A stretch of 15,215 nucleotides of DNA from Eubacteriales bacterium (GTDB lineage Bacteria; Bacillota; Clostridia; Christensenellales; CAG-138): the NCBI GenBank assembly GCA_028701165.1, contig JAQVRG010000010.1, positions 1-15,215 on the forward strand. Reading direction: 5' to 3'. Below are positions 1 through 8,228 of the stretch, in pieces. Numbering within the stretch: position 1 is the first letter of the stretch; the number at the start of each line of letters is the position of its first letter. The notes under the pieces are model-generated. The model searched no databases, had not been told where the DNA came from, and was given only the letters and a program-made list of their open reading frames with translations. The translations under genes and the position numbers were made by a program.

Positions 1-420
1 GGCGTATCCAAGGTCTCGCAGAACTACGGCATCGAGGTGGTGGACGTCAAAATCAAACGGCTTGATCTTCCCGAAGCCAACGAACAGGCCGTTTACGCGC
101 GCATGATCTCCGAGCGCAACCAAATCGCCGAAAAATATATGGCCGATGGCGAATACGAAGCCTCCATCATCCATAACAATGTAGACAAGCAGGTTAACAT
201 CCTCGTTTCCAACGCCAGAGCGAACGCCGCCAAGCTGGAAGCCGAAGGCGAGCAGGAATACATGCGGCGCTTGGCGGAAGCTTATGACGCGCCGGATAAG
301 CAGGATTTCTATACGTTCACCATGGCGCTGGACGCTTTGAAGAAGTCGCTTTCCGGCGATGAAAAAACCATTATTCTCGGCAAGGATTCGCCGCTGGCGC
401 AGATTTTAATGAATCCTTAA
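1..420 (+). CDS. hflC: HflC-like SPFH/band-7 protein, C-terminal part (5' end outside window)
   Basis: The reading frame is open from base 1 and ends at a TAA at 418-420, giving the last 139 residues of a longer protein. The visible part has the typical HflC/prohibitin-like C-terminal half: a GIEVVDVKIKRLDLP strand, then the charged helical stretch with SERNQIAEKY, then an Ala/Glu-rich coiled-coil region (ANAAKLEAEGEQEY), and a terminal KDSPLAQIL segment. HflC forms a membrane-anchored complex with HflK that surrounds and modulates the FtsH protease. The membrane anchor and most of the SPFH domain lie upstream of the window, as would a partner hflK. The family call is firm; HflC rather than another SPFH member is likely. 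An in-frame ATG at 37 is internal, since homology-like sequence runs back to the window edge. Confidence 0.85.
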   Translation, partial: GVSKVSQNYGIEVVDVKIKRLDLPEANEQAVYARMISERNQIAEKYMADGEYEASIIHNNVDKQVNILVSNARANAAKLEAEGEQEYMRRLAEAYDAPDKQDFYTFTMALDALKKSLSGDEKTIILGKDSPLAQILMNP

Positions 421-432
421 TCTTTATCTTCT

Positions 433-461
433 TGCAATGCTGTAGGCATATGCAGTAAGAT
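433..461 (+). promoter_or_regulatory. Candidate sigma-A promoter for the RND efflux operon
   Basis: TTGCAA at 433-438 and TAAGAT at 456-461 are separated by 17 nt, each matching the consensus at 4 of 6 positions, about 45 nt before the adaptor start codon. This is the best pair in the 84-bp gap after hflC. I see no clear hairpin terminator in that gap, so read-through from hflC is also possible. Confidence 0.35.
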
Positions 462-504
462 GCTAGTTGTGCGTAAATTATTGTAAAGTGCAGGTAATGA
501 TCTC

Positions 505-2181
505 ATGTTTCGTTCCCGTTTGCTGACTCGTATCGCCGTTAGCTTTTGTATGTTGTGTGCGTTCTTCTTAGCAGGCTGCGGCAGCAAAAATGTCGAAGAC
601 GCAATGGCGGAAAGCATCGCAACCGCCATCGACGTACAGGTCACGCAGGCGCGGCGCGCGGGCTTAAAGCGGGAAACGGAGTTTTCCGGCCGCGTGGAAT
701 CCGGAACCTCCGTAAACATCTACGCCGAGGTTCCTGCAAAGATCCTCAATGTGTATAAAAACGCGGGCGAGTATGTGCAGGCGGGCGAGCTTCTTATGGA
801 GGTGGACGACACCGACGTGCAAAACGCTCTTGCCAGCGCGCAGGCCGGCCTTTCCTCCGCGCAGCTCGCGCTGGAACAGACCAAGGCGCAGCAGGCCGTT
901 GCCACAAGCGGCAGCGGCTATATCGCCAAGCAGATGTCCAATGAAAAAACGCTGACCGATCTTATCGACAAGTATTACGACACGCTGCGCAGCGGAAAGC
1001 AGCTTGATAATACGCTCGACGAATACACCGCGCGCTATTGGGACGCGACCTCCGCAAGGGTGAAGGCCGAAAAAGCCTTTGACACCGTGAAAAAAGATAT
1101 GCCGGCGGCATCCGACGCATTATACGGCATTGATTCCGATGGTTTTATCGCAAAAGGCGTTGACAAGGCAATGCTCAGACAATATGTTTCGGGCACGGCA
1201 AGCAGCGCCGTTTCCCTCTCTATTTCCGAAGTCCTTCAAAGCAACCCCGCCTTGAGTACGAAGGTTAACGCGTTGGAAAGGCAGTACGCAGCCGCGTCCG
1301 GCGCGCTTGCCTCCTCGATTGGTTCGGAAACGCAGATGAAAACCGCGCTGGAGACCTACGAAAAGCAGTATGACAGCTCCGCGAGCACCATCGACAGCAC
1401 AATACGAGACATCACAAAGAACTATGACTACTACGCCAAAACCATTGGCGTATCCGAAACCCTCGGACGTTCCGAAACGGGCGCGCTCAACGCGCTGACG
1501 GTGGCTACGATGCAGATCAGCTGCGAAAACGCGCAGCGCGGCGTGGACACGGCCACGCGCAACCTTGAAAAATGCAAGCTCTACGCCCCCGTATCCGGTA
1601 CGATCATCACGAAAAACGCCGTGGTAAGCAATTTTGCCAACAGCGCCCAGCCCATGTTCGTGATCGCGGCGGACGACACCGCGCCGCAGATCGCCTTCAA
1701 CCTGTCGGAGGCCGGCGCCGAAGCGTTAACCGTGGGCTCCACGGTGACCGTCGTATTAAACGGCACGGAGTATACCGCCACCATAACGGAGATCGCCAAC
1801 GCCGCCACGACCGGAAGCGGACTGTACGCGGCAAAAGCCGTGCTGCCCGCGGACGCGGGGATCGAACGTACGGGCGCCGTCGTTACGGTGCGCGCCGCGA
1901 CTGCCCAAACGGACAACGCGGTGATCCTGCCGCTTTCCTATATTCAGTACGACGGCAATCAAGCGTATGTGCTGCTCTATGAAAACGGCAAGGCCGTACG
2001 CCGCGACCTCACGCTTGGCATGACGACGCATGAAGAAGCCGAGATCACGCACGGCTTAAGTGAAAACGACAAGGTCATCACCACATGGCACCCGGAATTA
2101 AAGGACGGCAGCGCCGTTTCCTGCGCCGCTTTGCCTTCGCCTAAGACCCCCGACGAAAGCACGATCGAAGTGGTCGAGTAG
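505..2181 (+). CDS. RND efflux periplasmic-adaptor (HlyD/AcrA family) lipoprotein
   Basis: This 558-residue protein is the membrane-fusion subunit of a tripartite-type RND pump. It begins with a basic stretch and a hydrophobic segment ending in a lipobox (L22-A-G-C25), so it is probably a lipoprotein anchored outside the cytoplasmic membrane. The first half of the biotinyl-lipoyl domain lies at about residues 72-105 (SGTSVNIYAEVPAKI, then VQAGELLMEVDD). The second half follows at about 355-385 (KLYAPVSGTIITK). Beta-barrel and membrane-proximal domains fill the rest to about 535. The region between the lipoyl halves is about 245 residues of mostly helical, Ala/Gln/Lys-rich sequence, far longer than the hairpin of AcrA. 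The start at 505 has only a weak SD (AGG near 492); M16 at 550 would cut the signal peptide. The permease gene follows after 12 nt. Confidence 0.9.
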   Translation: MFRSRLLTRIAVSFCMLCAFFLAGCGSKNVEDAMAESIATAIDVQVTQARRAGLKRETEFSGRVESGTSVNIYAEVPAKILNVYKNAGEYVQAGELLMEVDDTDVQNALASAQAGLSSAQLALEQTKAQQAVATSGSGYIAKQMSNEKTLTDLIDKYYDTLRSGKQLDNTLDEYTARYWDATSARVKAEKAFDTVKKDMPAASDALYGIDSDGFIAKGVDKAMLRQYVSGTASSAVSLSISEVLQSNPALSTKVNALERQYAAASGALASSIGSETQMKTALETYEKQYDSSASTIDSTIRDITKNYDYYAKTIGVSETLGRSETGALNALTVATMQISCENAQRGVDTATRNLEKCKLYAPVSGTIITKNAVVSNFANSAQPMFVIAADDTAPQIAFNLSEAGAEALTVGSTVTVVLNGTEYTATITEIANAATTGSGLYAAKAVLPADAGIERTGAVVTVRAATAQTDNAVILPLSYIQYDGNQAYVLLYENGKAVRRDLTLGMTTHEEAEITHGLSENDKVITTWHPELKDGSAVSCAALPSPKTPDESTIEVVE

Positions 2182-2193
2182 GGGGAATTGACT

Positions 2194-5100
2194 ATGCCTT
2201 CTTTACCTCGTTTTTCCATCAAAAGACCGGTTTGCATCCTCATGTGCGTGGTCAGCCTGATCGTGTTCGGGCTTTCCGCGATATTGGAGATGCCGCTTGA
2301 ATCCATGCCGGCCATGGAAATGCCGATCCTCATGATCATGACGTCTTACCCGAACGCCACGCCCGAGGAAATCGACGCCATGGTTACGGATGTGATCGAA
2401 GCCTCCTTGGCAAACATCACGGAAATCAAAACCACCTATTCCATATCCCAGTCCAATTCCTCCATGGTCATGATGCAGTTTGATTATAACGTGGATTTGG
2501 ATAAGAAGTATTCCGATGTGGATTCGGCGCTCTCCATGGCGCGGCTGCGCCTGCCGGACGACTGCGAAGACCCGCTGCTTATGGAGATCAACATCCAAGC
2601 GCTCTCCAACAGCTCCATCATGATGCTATCCTTGCAGGCCGACGCAAGCGACAACACCAAGGCCTATGTGGAAGACACCATCGTACCGGAGCTTGAACGC
2701 ATCGAGGGCGTAGCCGACGTATCCGTATCCGGCGGCACGAGAAAATACATACAGGTGCTGCTCAACGAAAACCGCATGACGCAGTATGGGCTGGCGATGA
2801 ACAGCGTTTCCACCGCCATCGCGTCGGCCGAATACAACTTTGGCGTTGGCACGCTTGACCGCGGCGACGTTTCCGTAGCGCTTCTTGGCAATAACGAATT
2901 CAATAATTATATGGATATTGCCAACGTGCCGCTCACGCTGCGCACGGGGGACGTTATCCATGTAAGCGACGTTGCGACCGTCGCCATGATCAACGAAACC
3001 TCGCAAAGCTATAACCGCACGGACGGCAAGGAAAGCATCACGCTGACCATCGCAAAAAACCAAAGCGCCAACACCGTCGATATCTGCAATGCCGTCGCAA
3101 AAGCCGTCGATAAGCTCAACCAATCCAATCTCGGCGTGCAGCTTGAGGTGTTCTATGACAGCGGCGCGGAGATCAAGGACAATATCAGGGACGTGGCGCT
3201 CGCGCTGCTCGAGGGCATGCTCATCGCCATGGTCGTGCTGTGGCTGTTTTTGGGGGATTGGAAGACCTCCCTTATCATTGGCGTATCCATGCCGCTTTCC
3301 GTATTCGCCGCCCTTACGCTCATGTCCGCCTTCAAGATGTCCCTTAACATCATTTCCCTTGGCGGCCTGCTTATCGGCATCGGTATGCTGGTGGATAACT
3401 CCATCGTCGTAATTGACAGCTGTTTCCGGGCGCAAAACGAGATACGAAGCTTTGAGGATAACGTCATCGAGGGCGCCAATCTGGTGCTGAGCGCGATCAT
3501 CGCCTCTACCATCACCACGATCGTCGTGTTCCTGCCCATCGGCTTGATGGAGGGTATGTCCGGGCAAATTTTCCACGACATCTGCTACACCATCATCTTT
3601 TCGCTCGTCGCGTCCCTTGTAAGCGCCATTACGCTTGTGCCTCTGCTTTTTGTACGCACGCATCCCGCCGAAAAAAAGGAAGGCCGCATCGCAAACGCCG
3701 TTGCCAAGCTCGAAAACGTTTATGTTTGGCTCATGAAGCGCCTGCTTCATAAGCGCGCCCTCGTCGTCGTCACGGCCGTCGTTTTGCTGCTTGTAACAGC
3801 CATCCTGTATTTCCAACTCGGCCTTGAACTGATGGCGGATGAAAGCAATGAAAACCTTACGCTGGATATCCAGATGCGCAATGGCCTTAACCTAGAAAAC
3901 ACGATCGATATCTTGGAAAAAGTGGAGGACATCGTCAAGGCGGAGCCGGATGTAAAAAGCTATTCCATCAGCGGCGGCGCTTCCTCCGGCATCAGCAGCC
4001 TCATGGGCGGCGGCGGCAACGGCTCTGTGAGCATTACGCTCAAGGAAGACGCTTCCATGACGACAGATGAATTCGTCACGCATATCCGCGCGCTTACGGC
4101 GTCGCTTCCCAACTGTCAGGTCGGCGTATCCGCCCAGCAGTCCCTCTCCCTTACGGCAACGGATGTGCAGGTCACTCTGCAGGGCAAGGATCTGACGCTA
4201 TTAAAAGAAACGGCGTTCAAAATCAAGGATATCATGGCGGCAATGCCGTCGTTTGACAGCGTTTCCACAAGCCTTGTGGACGGCGCGCCGCAGGCGAAGA
4301 TCGTCGTAGACCCGCTGCTTGCAAACGCCGCCGGTTTAACGCCCGCGGCCGCGCTGATGAGCGTGAACCAAAAGATTTCCGGCGTCAAAGCGGCGACCTA
4401 TTCCGAGGGAAACACCGATTACAGCATCATGGTGGAATACATGGCGGATCGTTTCAGCGATATGAGCGACCTGTACGGCTTGATGTTGGATACGCCCACG
4501 GGCGGACAGGTCGCGCTTACCGACATCGCACGGGTGGAATACTGCATTTCGCCCGAATCCTTGACGCGGCAGGACGGGCAATACCTTGTGACGATCAGCG
4601 GCACGCCCAAGGTCGGGCTAAACATCAATACCCTCACCGAGGAGGTCATGCAGGCCGTAAACCGGCAAATGGATATGCCGCAGGGCGTGACCTTTGCCGA
4701 AGGCTCCGATATCCAAACCATGATCGAGGAGTTCCAAGCCATCGGCAAAGCGCTTCTGATCGCCATCTATCTCGTATTTCTTGTGATGGCGATCCAGTTT
4801 GAATCCCTGCGCTTCTCCGCCATCGTCATGATCAGCGTGCCCTTTGCCTTTACAGGCGCTTTCTTCGCCCTTTTCCTCGCCGGCAGCACCATCAACATCG
4901 CTTCGCTTTTGGGGCTTATCATGCTTACGGGCATCGTTGTCAACAACGCGATCGTGTTGATCGACTATACGAACATACTGCGGCGTGAAAATTCGCTCGC
5001 GGCCGACGAAGCGCTGCTGCAAGCGGGAAAAACGCGCCTTAGGCCTATCCTTATGACCACGCTTACGACCGTATGCGGCCTGATCCCCATGGCCTTCACC

Positions 5101-5313
5101 GCAAGCGTGCCCGTAATGCGAAGCCTCGGCGTATGCGTAATCGGCGGTTTAACGTTTTCCACGCTCGTAACGCTCGTGCTGATCCCGACCTTCTATCTCA
5201 TGTTCGATAAGGAAGCAAGGGCAAAGCGCCGCGCGGACAAACGCGCGCGCAGACAAGAGAAGAAGCTGCAAAGGAAGAAGCGCATTACAGCAGAGCAACC
5301 CAGCGAAAGCTGA
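2194..5313 (+). CDS. RND-family efflux permease (AcrB/HAE1-like)
   Basis: This 1039-residue inner-membrane transporter has the full RND layout. TM1 is near residues 12-32, followed by a large porter domain, then TM2-TM6 from about 335 (LLEGMLIAMVVLWLFLGD onward), TM7 near 530, a second porter domain, and TM8-TM12 from about 850. RND pumps drive drug or lipid export with the proton gradient. TM4 carries GMLVDNSIVVID, so the position of the second Asp of the AcrB relay pair is Asn. TM10 carries GIVVNNAIVLIDY, with no Lys at the AcrB Lys940 position. Both patterns are, to my knowledge, common in non-proteobacterial HAE1 pumps. The C-terminal tail is strongly basic. I chose the ATG at 2194 because AGGGGG at 2180-2185 sits 8 nt before it; a TTG at 2188 is too close to that site. 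No TolC-like gene is adjacent. The substrate cannot be told from sequence. Confidence 0.95.
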   Translation: MPSLPRFSIKRPVCILMCVVSLIVFGLSAILEMPLESMPAMEMPILMIMTSYPNATPEEIDAMVTDVIEASLANITEIKTTYSISQSNSSMVMMQFDYNVDLDKKYSDVDSALSMARLRLPDDCEDPLLMEINIQALSNSSIMMLSLQADASDNTKAYVEDTIVPELERIEGVADVSVSGGTRKYIQVLLNENRMTQYGLAMNSVSTAIASAEYNFGVGTLDRGDVSVALLGNNEFNNYMDIANVPLTLRTGDVIHVSDVATVAMINETSQSYNRTDGKESITLTIAKNQSANTVDICNAVAKAVDKLNQSNLGVQLEVFYDSGAEIKDNIRDVALALLEGMLIAMVVLWLFLGDWKTSLIIGVSMPLSVFAALTLMSAFKMSLNIISLGGLLIGIGMLVDNSIVVIDSCFRAQNEIRSFEDNVIEGANLVLSAIIASTITTIVVFLPIGLMEGMSGQIFHDICYTIIFSLVASLVSAITLVPLLFVRTHPAEKKEGRIANAVAKLENVYVWLMKRLLHKRALVVVTAVVLLLVTAILYFQLGLELMADESNENLTLDIQMRNGLNLENTIDILEKVEDIVKAEPDVKSYSISGGASSGISSLMGGGGNGSVSITLKEDASMTTDEFVTHIRALTASLPNCQVGVSAQQSLSLTATDVQVTLQGKDLTLLKETAFKIKDIMAAMPSFDSVSTSLVDGAPQAKIVVDPLLANAAGLTPAAALMSVNQKISGVKAATYSEGNTDYSIMVEYMADRFSDMSDLYGLMLDTPTGGQVALTDIARVEYCISPESLTRQDGQYLVTISGTPKVGLNINTLTEEVMQAVNRQMDMPQGVTFAEGSDIQTMIEEFQAIGKALLIAIYLVFLVMAIQFESLRFSAIVMISVPFAFTGAFFALFLAGSTINIASLLGLIMLTGIVVNNAIVLIDYTNILRRENSLAADEALLQAGKTRLRPILMTTLTTVCGLIPMAFTASVPVMRSLGVCVIGGLTFSTLVTLVLIPTFYLMFDKEARAKRRADKRARRQEKKLQRKKRITAEQPSES

Positions 5314-5342
5314 TTGCATGTACCGCGCCGATATGGCATAAT
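5314..5342 (+). promoter_or_regulatory. Candidate sigma-A promoter for the zinc-ribbon membrane protein gene
   Basis: TTGCAT at 5314-5319 and CATAAT at 5337-5342 are spaced by 17 nt and match the consensus at 4/6 and 5/6. The predicted transcript would start near 5349, about 30 nt before the start codon at 5379. It lies directly after the permease stop codon, with no terminator visible between. Confidence 0.55.
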
Positions 5343-5378
5343 ACGAGTAAAGAATCAGTGTTTCGGAGGTATACATTC

Positions 5379-6101
5379 ATGCATTGCACCAATTGCGGCG
5401 CCGCGCTTTCTGACGGCGTAACCGTTTGCCCCGCGTGCGGCGAGGCGCAAGCCCCGATAGAACCCGCCGGCCTTACCCCCGCCGAACCCGCCTCCGATCC
5501 ACAGCCTGCCGTCGCGGACGATGCGGACAGCGGCGCGCAGGAAAATCCGCTGGTCGGCTGGTCCGATAAGTTAAACGACCCCATGATCGCCAAGGCGGCG
5601 CTGCGCCAGCAGCGTTCCGCGCGTATGTTCGGCATTATCTTTGGTATTATCTTCCCCGTCGGCCTTACCGTCGCAGGCTTCCTCATCAAAGCCCTCCCCT
5701 TGAAAGCCGCCGTTATCACAGGCTTTTCCCTCGGCCTTCTCATGGTATTGATCGCCTATATCCGTCTTCGCAGCTTGGACAAGCCCATTTGGGAAGGAAC
5801 GGTCGCCGATAAAACCGCCGTGGAGCGCTTTGATAAAAAAACGCCGGATAAAGCCCGCACGGACTATACGGTCGTTTTTAAAGGCATCAGCGGCGGAAAG
5901 AAGAAGCTGCGCTTCAAAAACGACAGCACGGTTTACGATTACTACAATATCGGGGACAAAGTCCGCTATTATCCCGTTTTCGGCACCTATGAAAAACGGG
6001 ACAAGTCTCACGACAGCATCATTTTCTGTAACGTATGCTCCTGCGAAAACCCCATCGAAAACAGAAAATGCAAGCGCTGCAAGAGCCCCTTATTCAAATA
6101 G
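5379..6101 (+). CDS. Membrane protein with N- and C-terminal zinc ribbons, function unknown
   Basis: The protein is 240 residues. It opens with a short zinc ribbon (C3-x2-C6 and C17-x2-C20, in MHCTNCGAAL and CPACGEA), typical of small Firmicute zinc-ribbon proteins. A Pro/Ala/Asp-rich linker runs from about 25 to 58. Two hydrophobic segments follow at about 84-103 and 110-128, joined by a short turn. A soluble domain rich in predicted beta strands spans about 133-212 (KPIWEGTVADKT; YNIGDKVRYYPVFGTYEK). The tail holds a second Cys cluster (C217-x2-C220, C222, C231-x2-C234). Both termini are on the same side, presumably the cytoplasm. The start is set by GGAGGT at 5365-5370, 8 nt before the ATG; a GTG at 5358 would lack an SD. 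It has its own candidate promoter, so a link to the upstream pump is not implied. No function can be assigned. Confidence 0.85.
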   Translation: MHCTNCGAALSDGVTVCPACGEAQAPIEPAGLTPAEPASDPQPAVADDADSGAQENPLVGWSDKLNDPMIAKAALRQQRSARMFGIIFGIIFPVGLTVAGFLIKALPLKAAVITGFSLGLLMVLIAYIRLRSLDKPIWEGTVADKTAVERFDKKTPDKARTDYTVVFKGISGGKKKLRFKNDSTVYDYYNIGDKVRYYPVFGTYEKRDKSHDSIIFCNVCSCENPIENRKCKRCKSPLFK

Positions 6102-6129
6102 CGCACCCATAACCACTTAGGACGACGCC

Positions 6130-7329
6130 ATGGATCGCACGATACTGCATTGTGACTGCAACGCATATTTCGCTTCGGTCGAATGCCTGTTTCGGCCGGA
6201 GCTTAAAAGCGTACCCATGGCCGTATGCGGCGACCCGGAAATGCGTCACGGCATCGTGCTTGCAAAAAACGAGCTTGCCAAAGCCTGCGGCGTGCAGACC
6301 GCGGAACCCATTTGGCAGGCGAAGCGGAAGTGCCCGCGCCTTGTGGTCATACAGCCGCAGCATGGCCGCTACGCGGAGTATTGTAAGAAAATCAACGCCG
6401 TCTACGCAGAATATACCGATCAGGTAGAAGCGTTCAGCGTGGATGAAAGCTGGCTGGACGTAACGGGCAGCACACATCTTTTCGGCGACGGCAAAACGAT
6501 CGCGGACGCGCTTCGCAAAAGACTTCGTGAGGAAATCGGCCTCACCATATCCGTGGGCGTTTCCTTTAATAAAACCTTTGCAAAGCTTGGGTCCGATTAT
6601 AAAAAGCCCGACGCCACAACCGTTATTCTCCGCGATAATTTCAAGGAAATCGTTTGGCCGCTCCCCACTAGGGACATGCTTTTTGTGGGGAAGGCTGCGG
6701 AGAGCGAGCTAAAAAAACACGGTATTACCACCATAGGCCAGATCGCCACCGCCGATAAAGAACGGCTCAAACGCATGCTTGGCAAAATGGGCGAGAATCT
6801 TTGGGAATGCGCGAACGGGCTGGACGCTTCGCCCGTACGGCGCATAGGCGAGGTTGAACCCGTAAAAAGCATCAGCAACGATATTACCTTCCGGCGCGAC
6901 CTCAAGGGTGAGGAGGACGTTCGCGCGGGGCTGTTGATGCTCAGCGACCAGGTTTGCACGCGCCTGCGCCGCCAGCGCCTGTACGGCTCCGTGGTGCACA
7001 TTACGATCAAAGACCCTATGCTCCACAGCATCACACGCCAAAAGCGCTTAAAGGAACCCACCAACATCACGGCGGACGTTTTTGCAACGGCGCTTACGCT
7101 TCTTTTTGATCATTGGGAACTCAGCGCCCCTATCCGCATGCTTGGCGTTGGCGTATCCGCGCTTTCAGGGCATTGCGGCGATCAAATCAGTTTTTTTATG
7201 GACGACGAAAAAAAGCGCCGCGCACAAAAGCTTGACGCGACGCTGGATACCATACGGGAACGCTTTGGCAAGGACGCCATACAGTTCGGTTCTATACTAC
7301 AAAGCGATATCAAGCATAAAAAGACATAG
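6130..7329 (+). CDS. dinB: DNA polymerase IV (Y-family translesion polymerase)
   Basis: This 399-residue protein is a DinB-type error-prone polymerase that copies past damaged template bases. The palm motif is at residues 6-18 (LHCDCNAYFASVE), with catalytic D9 and the steric-gate aromatic F14. The second metal-binding pair is D105-E106 in FSVDES. The fingers/thumb hallmark SVGVSFNKTFAKLGSDYKKPDA follows near 142. A helix-hairpin-helix segment comes next (GITTIGQIATADKERLKRMLGKMG), then the little-finger domain. A sliding-clamp-binding-like motif QISFF lies at 352-356, slightly internal, followed by a helical tail, as in several Firmicute DinB proteins. The ATG at 6130 has a modest AGGA at 6119-6122. 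The gene ends 3 bp from the convergent hprK, so the two transcripts must overlap or terminate inside each other's coding sequence. Confidence 0.95.
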   Translation: MDRTILHCDCNAYFASVECLFRPELKSVPMAVCGDPEMRHGIVLAKNELAKACGVQTAEPIWQAKRKCPRLVVIQPQHGRYAEYCKKINAVYAEYTDQVEAFSVDESWLDVTGSTHLFGDGKTIADALRKRLREEIGLTISVGVSFNKTFAKLGSDYKKPDATTVILRDNFKEIVWPLPTRDMLFVGKAAESELKKHGITTIGQIATADKERLKRMLGKMGENLWECANGLDASPVRRIGEVEPVKSISNDITFRRDLKGEEDVRAGLLMLSDQVCTRLRRQRLYGSVVHITIKDPMLHSITRQKRLKEPTNITADVFATALTLLFDHWELSAPIRMLGVGVSALSGHCGDQISFFMDDEKKRRAQKLDATLDTIRERFGKDAIQFGSILQSDIKHKKT

Positions 7330-7332
7330 CGC

Positions 7333-8226
7333 TTACGCTTGGAAAAGCGTGCTCGCTTTATATCCCATGCGTTTGAGCCGAAAGCTGCGCGCCGCCACGC
7401 CGATAACGGAAGCAAGATTCCTGCCCGGGCTTACCGGCAAGAGTGTGGCGGGAAGCGCGATACCAAGAATTTCTTCAAAATGATCCTCCGCGCCTGTGCG
7501 CTCATAAACCGTCTGTTCATTCCACAGTTCCAAATCCACGATCATATCGATGCTTTTTTCCGGCTGCGTCGCGCCCACGCCGTAAAGATACCGCACATCC
7601 ATGATGCCCACGCCGCGCACTTCAATAAGATTGCGCGTAGCCGCCGGCGCCGAACCCATCAGCGTATCCGCAATGCGCCTAATTTCCACCACGTCATCCG
7701 CCACAAGGCTATGGCCGCCCTTTACCATTTCCAGCGCCGTCTCGCTTTTGCCAATACCGCTTGGCCCCCGCAAAAGCACACCGACGCCGAACACATCCAA
7801 AAGCTCGCCGTGCAGGCAAATGCAGGGCGCTAACCTATATTGTAAAAAGCGCGTGATATGATCGCCAATCTCCCCCGTTTTAAGCGAGGAGCGAAAAACG
7901 GGCACGGCGTAGCGTTCGGCGGCCTCCAAAAACAGGCGCGGCGGCTGCTTATCACGTGCAAATACCACGCAGGGTATGCCGGAAGAAAGAAAGCGATCGG
8001 AACACACGCGTAATGACGCGTCGTCAAGGTCATACAGGTAATGCACCTCCGCGTTGCCCACGAGCTGCACGCGCCGCTCCGCGAATTCCTCATAGTAGCC
8101 TGTAAACTGCAACCCCGGCCTGTTCATCTCGGAATGCCGCAGCTCGATTTCGCCGCGTCCGCTTACCAGTATTTCAAGCTCAAGCGCTTTGGCAAGCTCT
8201 TTTGCCGTGATGGTGACGCTTTCCAT
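7333..8226 (-). CDS. hprK: HPr kinase/phosphorylase
   Basis: HprK phosphorylates and dephosphorylates Ser46 of HPr and so sets carbon catabolite control in low-GC Gram-positives. The 297-residue length is close to the usual 310 or so. An N-terminal domain covers about 1-130. The catalytic domain shows LHGELLDVFGVGVLLRG with the conserved H139, the Walker A loop GPSGIGKS at 154-161, acidic D177-D178, and the family signature IEVRGVGIMDVR at 201-212. The C-terminal LPVSPGRNLASVIGVAA matches the family regulatory segment. The ATG at 8226 gives the expected MESVTITAKELAKAL start. The frame stays open further upstream, but that part overlaps the HAD gene and looks like noise. A GAAGGGAAG stretch precedes the ATG. 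The gene begins 2 nt after the HAD stop codon, so the two are almost surely co-translated, as last gene of a minus-strand operon. Confidence 0.96.
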   Translation of the reverse strand: MESVTITAKELAKALELEILVSGRGEIELRHSEMNRPGLQFTGYYEEFAERRVQLVGNAEVHYLYDLDDASLRVCSDRFLSSGIPCVVFARDKQPPRLFLEAAERYAVPVFRSSLKTGEIGDHITRFLQYRLAPCICLHGELLDVFGVGVLLRGPSGIGKSETALEMVKGGHSLVADDVVEIRRIADTLMGSAPAATRNLIEVRGVGIMDVRYLYGVGATQPEKSIDMIVDLELWNEQTVYERTGAEDHFEEILGIALPATLLPVSPGRNLASVIGVAARSFRLKRMGYKASTLFQA

Positions 8227-8228
8227 GC

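Noticed and set aside
2188..2190. TTG start for the RND permease, two codons before the ATG
   Set aside because: The AGGGGG SD ends at 2185, only 2 nt before this TTG, but 8 nt before the ATG at 2194.
2626..3816. A 396-codon open frame antisense to the RND permease
   Set aside because: Its translation is His/Asp/Arg-rich with no recognisable domain, typical of the antisense of a GC-rich hydrophobic gene. The plus-strand gene has clear RND motifs throughout.
7335..7350. Hairpin ACGCTT-GGAA-AAGCGT at the convergent dinB/hprK 3' ends, as a terminator
   Set aside because: The stem is only 6 bp, lies inside the hprK coding end, and is not followed by a clean T-run at the right distance on either strand (a T5 run on the minus side lies about 10 nt away). 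Too weak to list.
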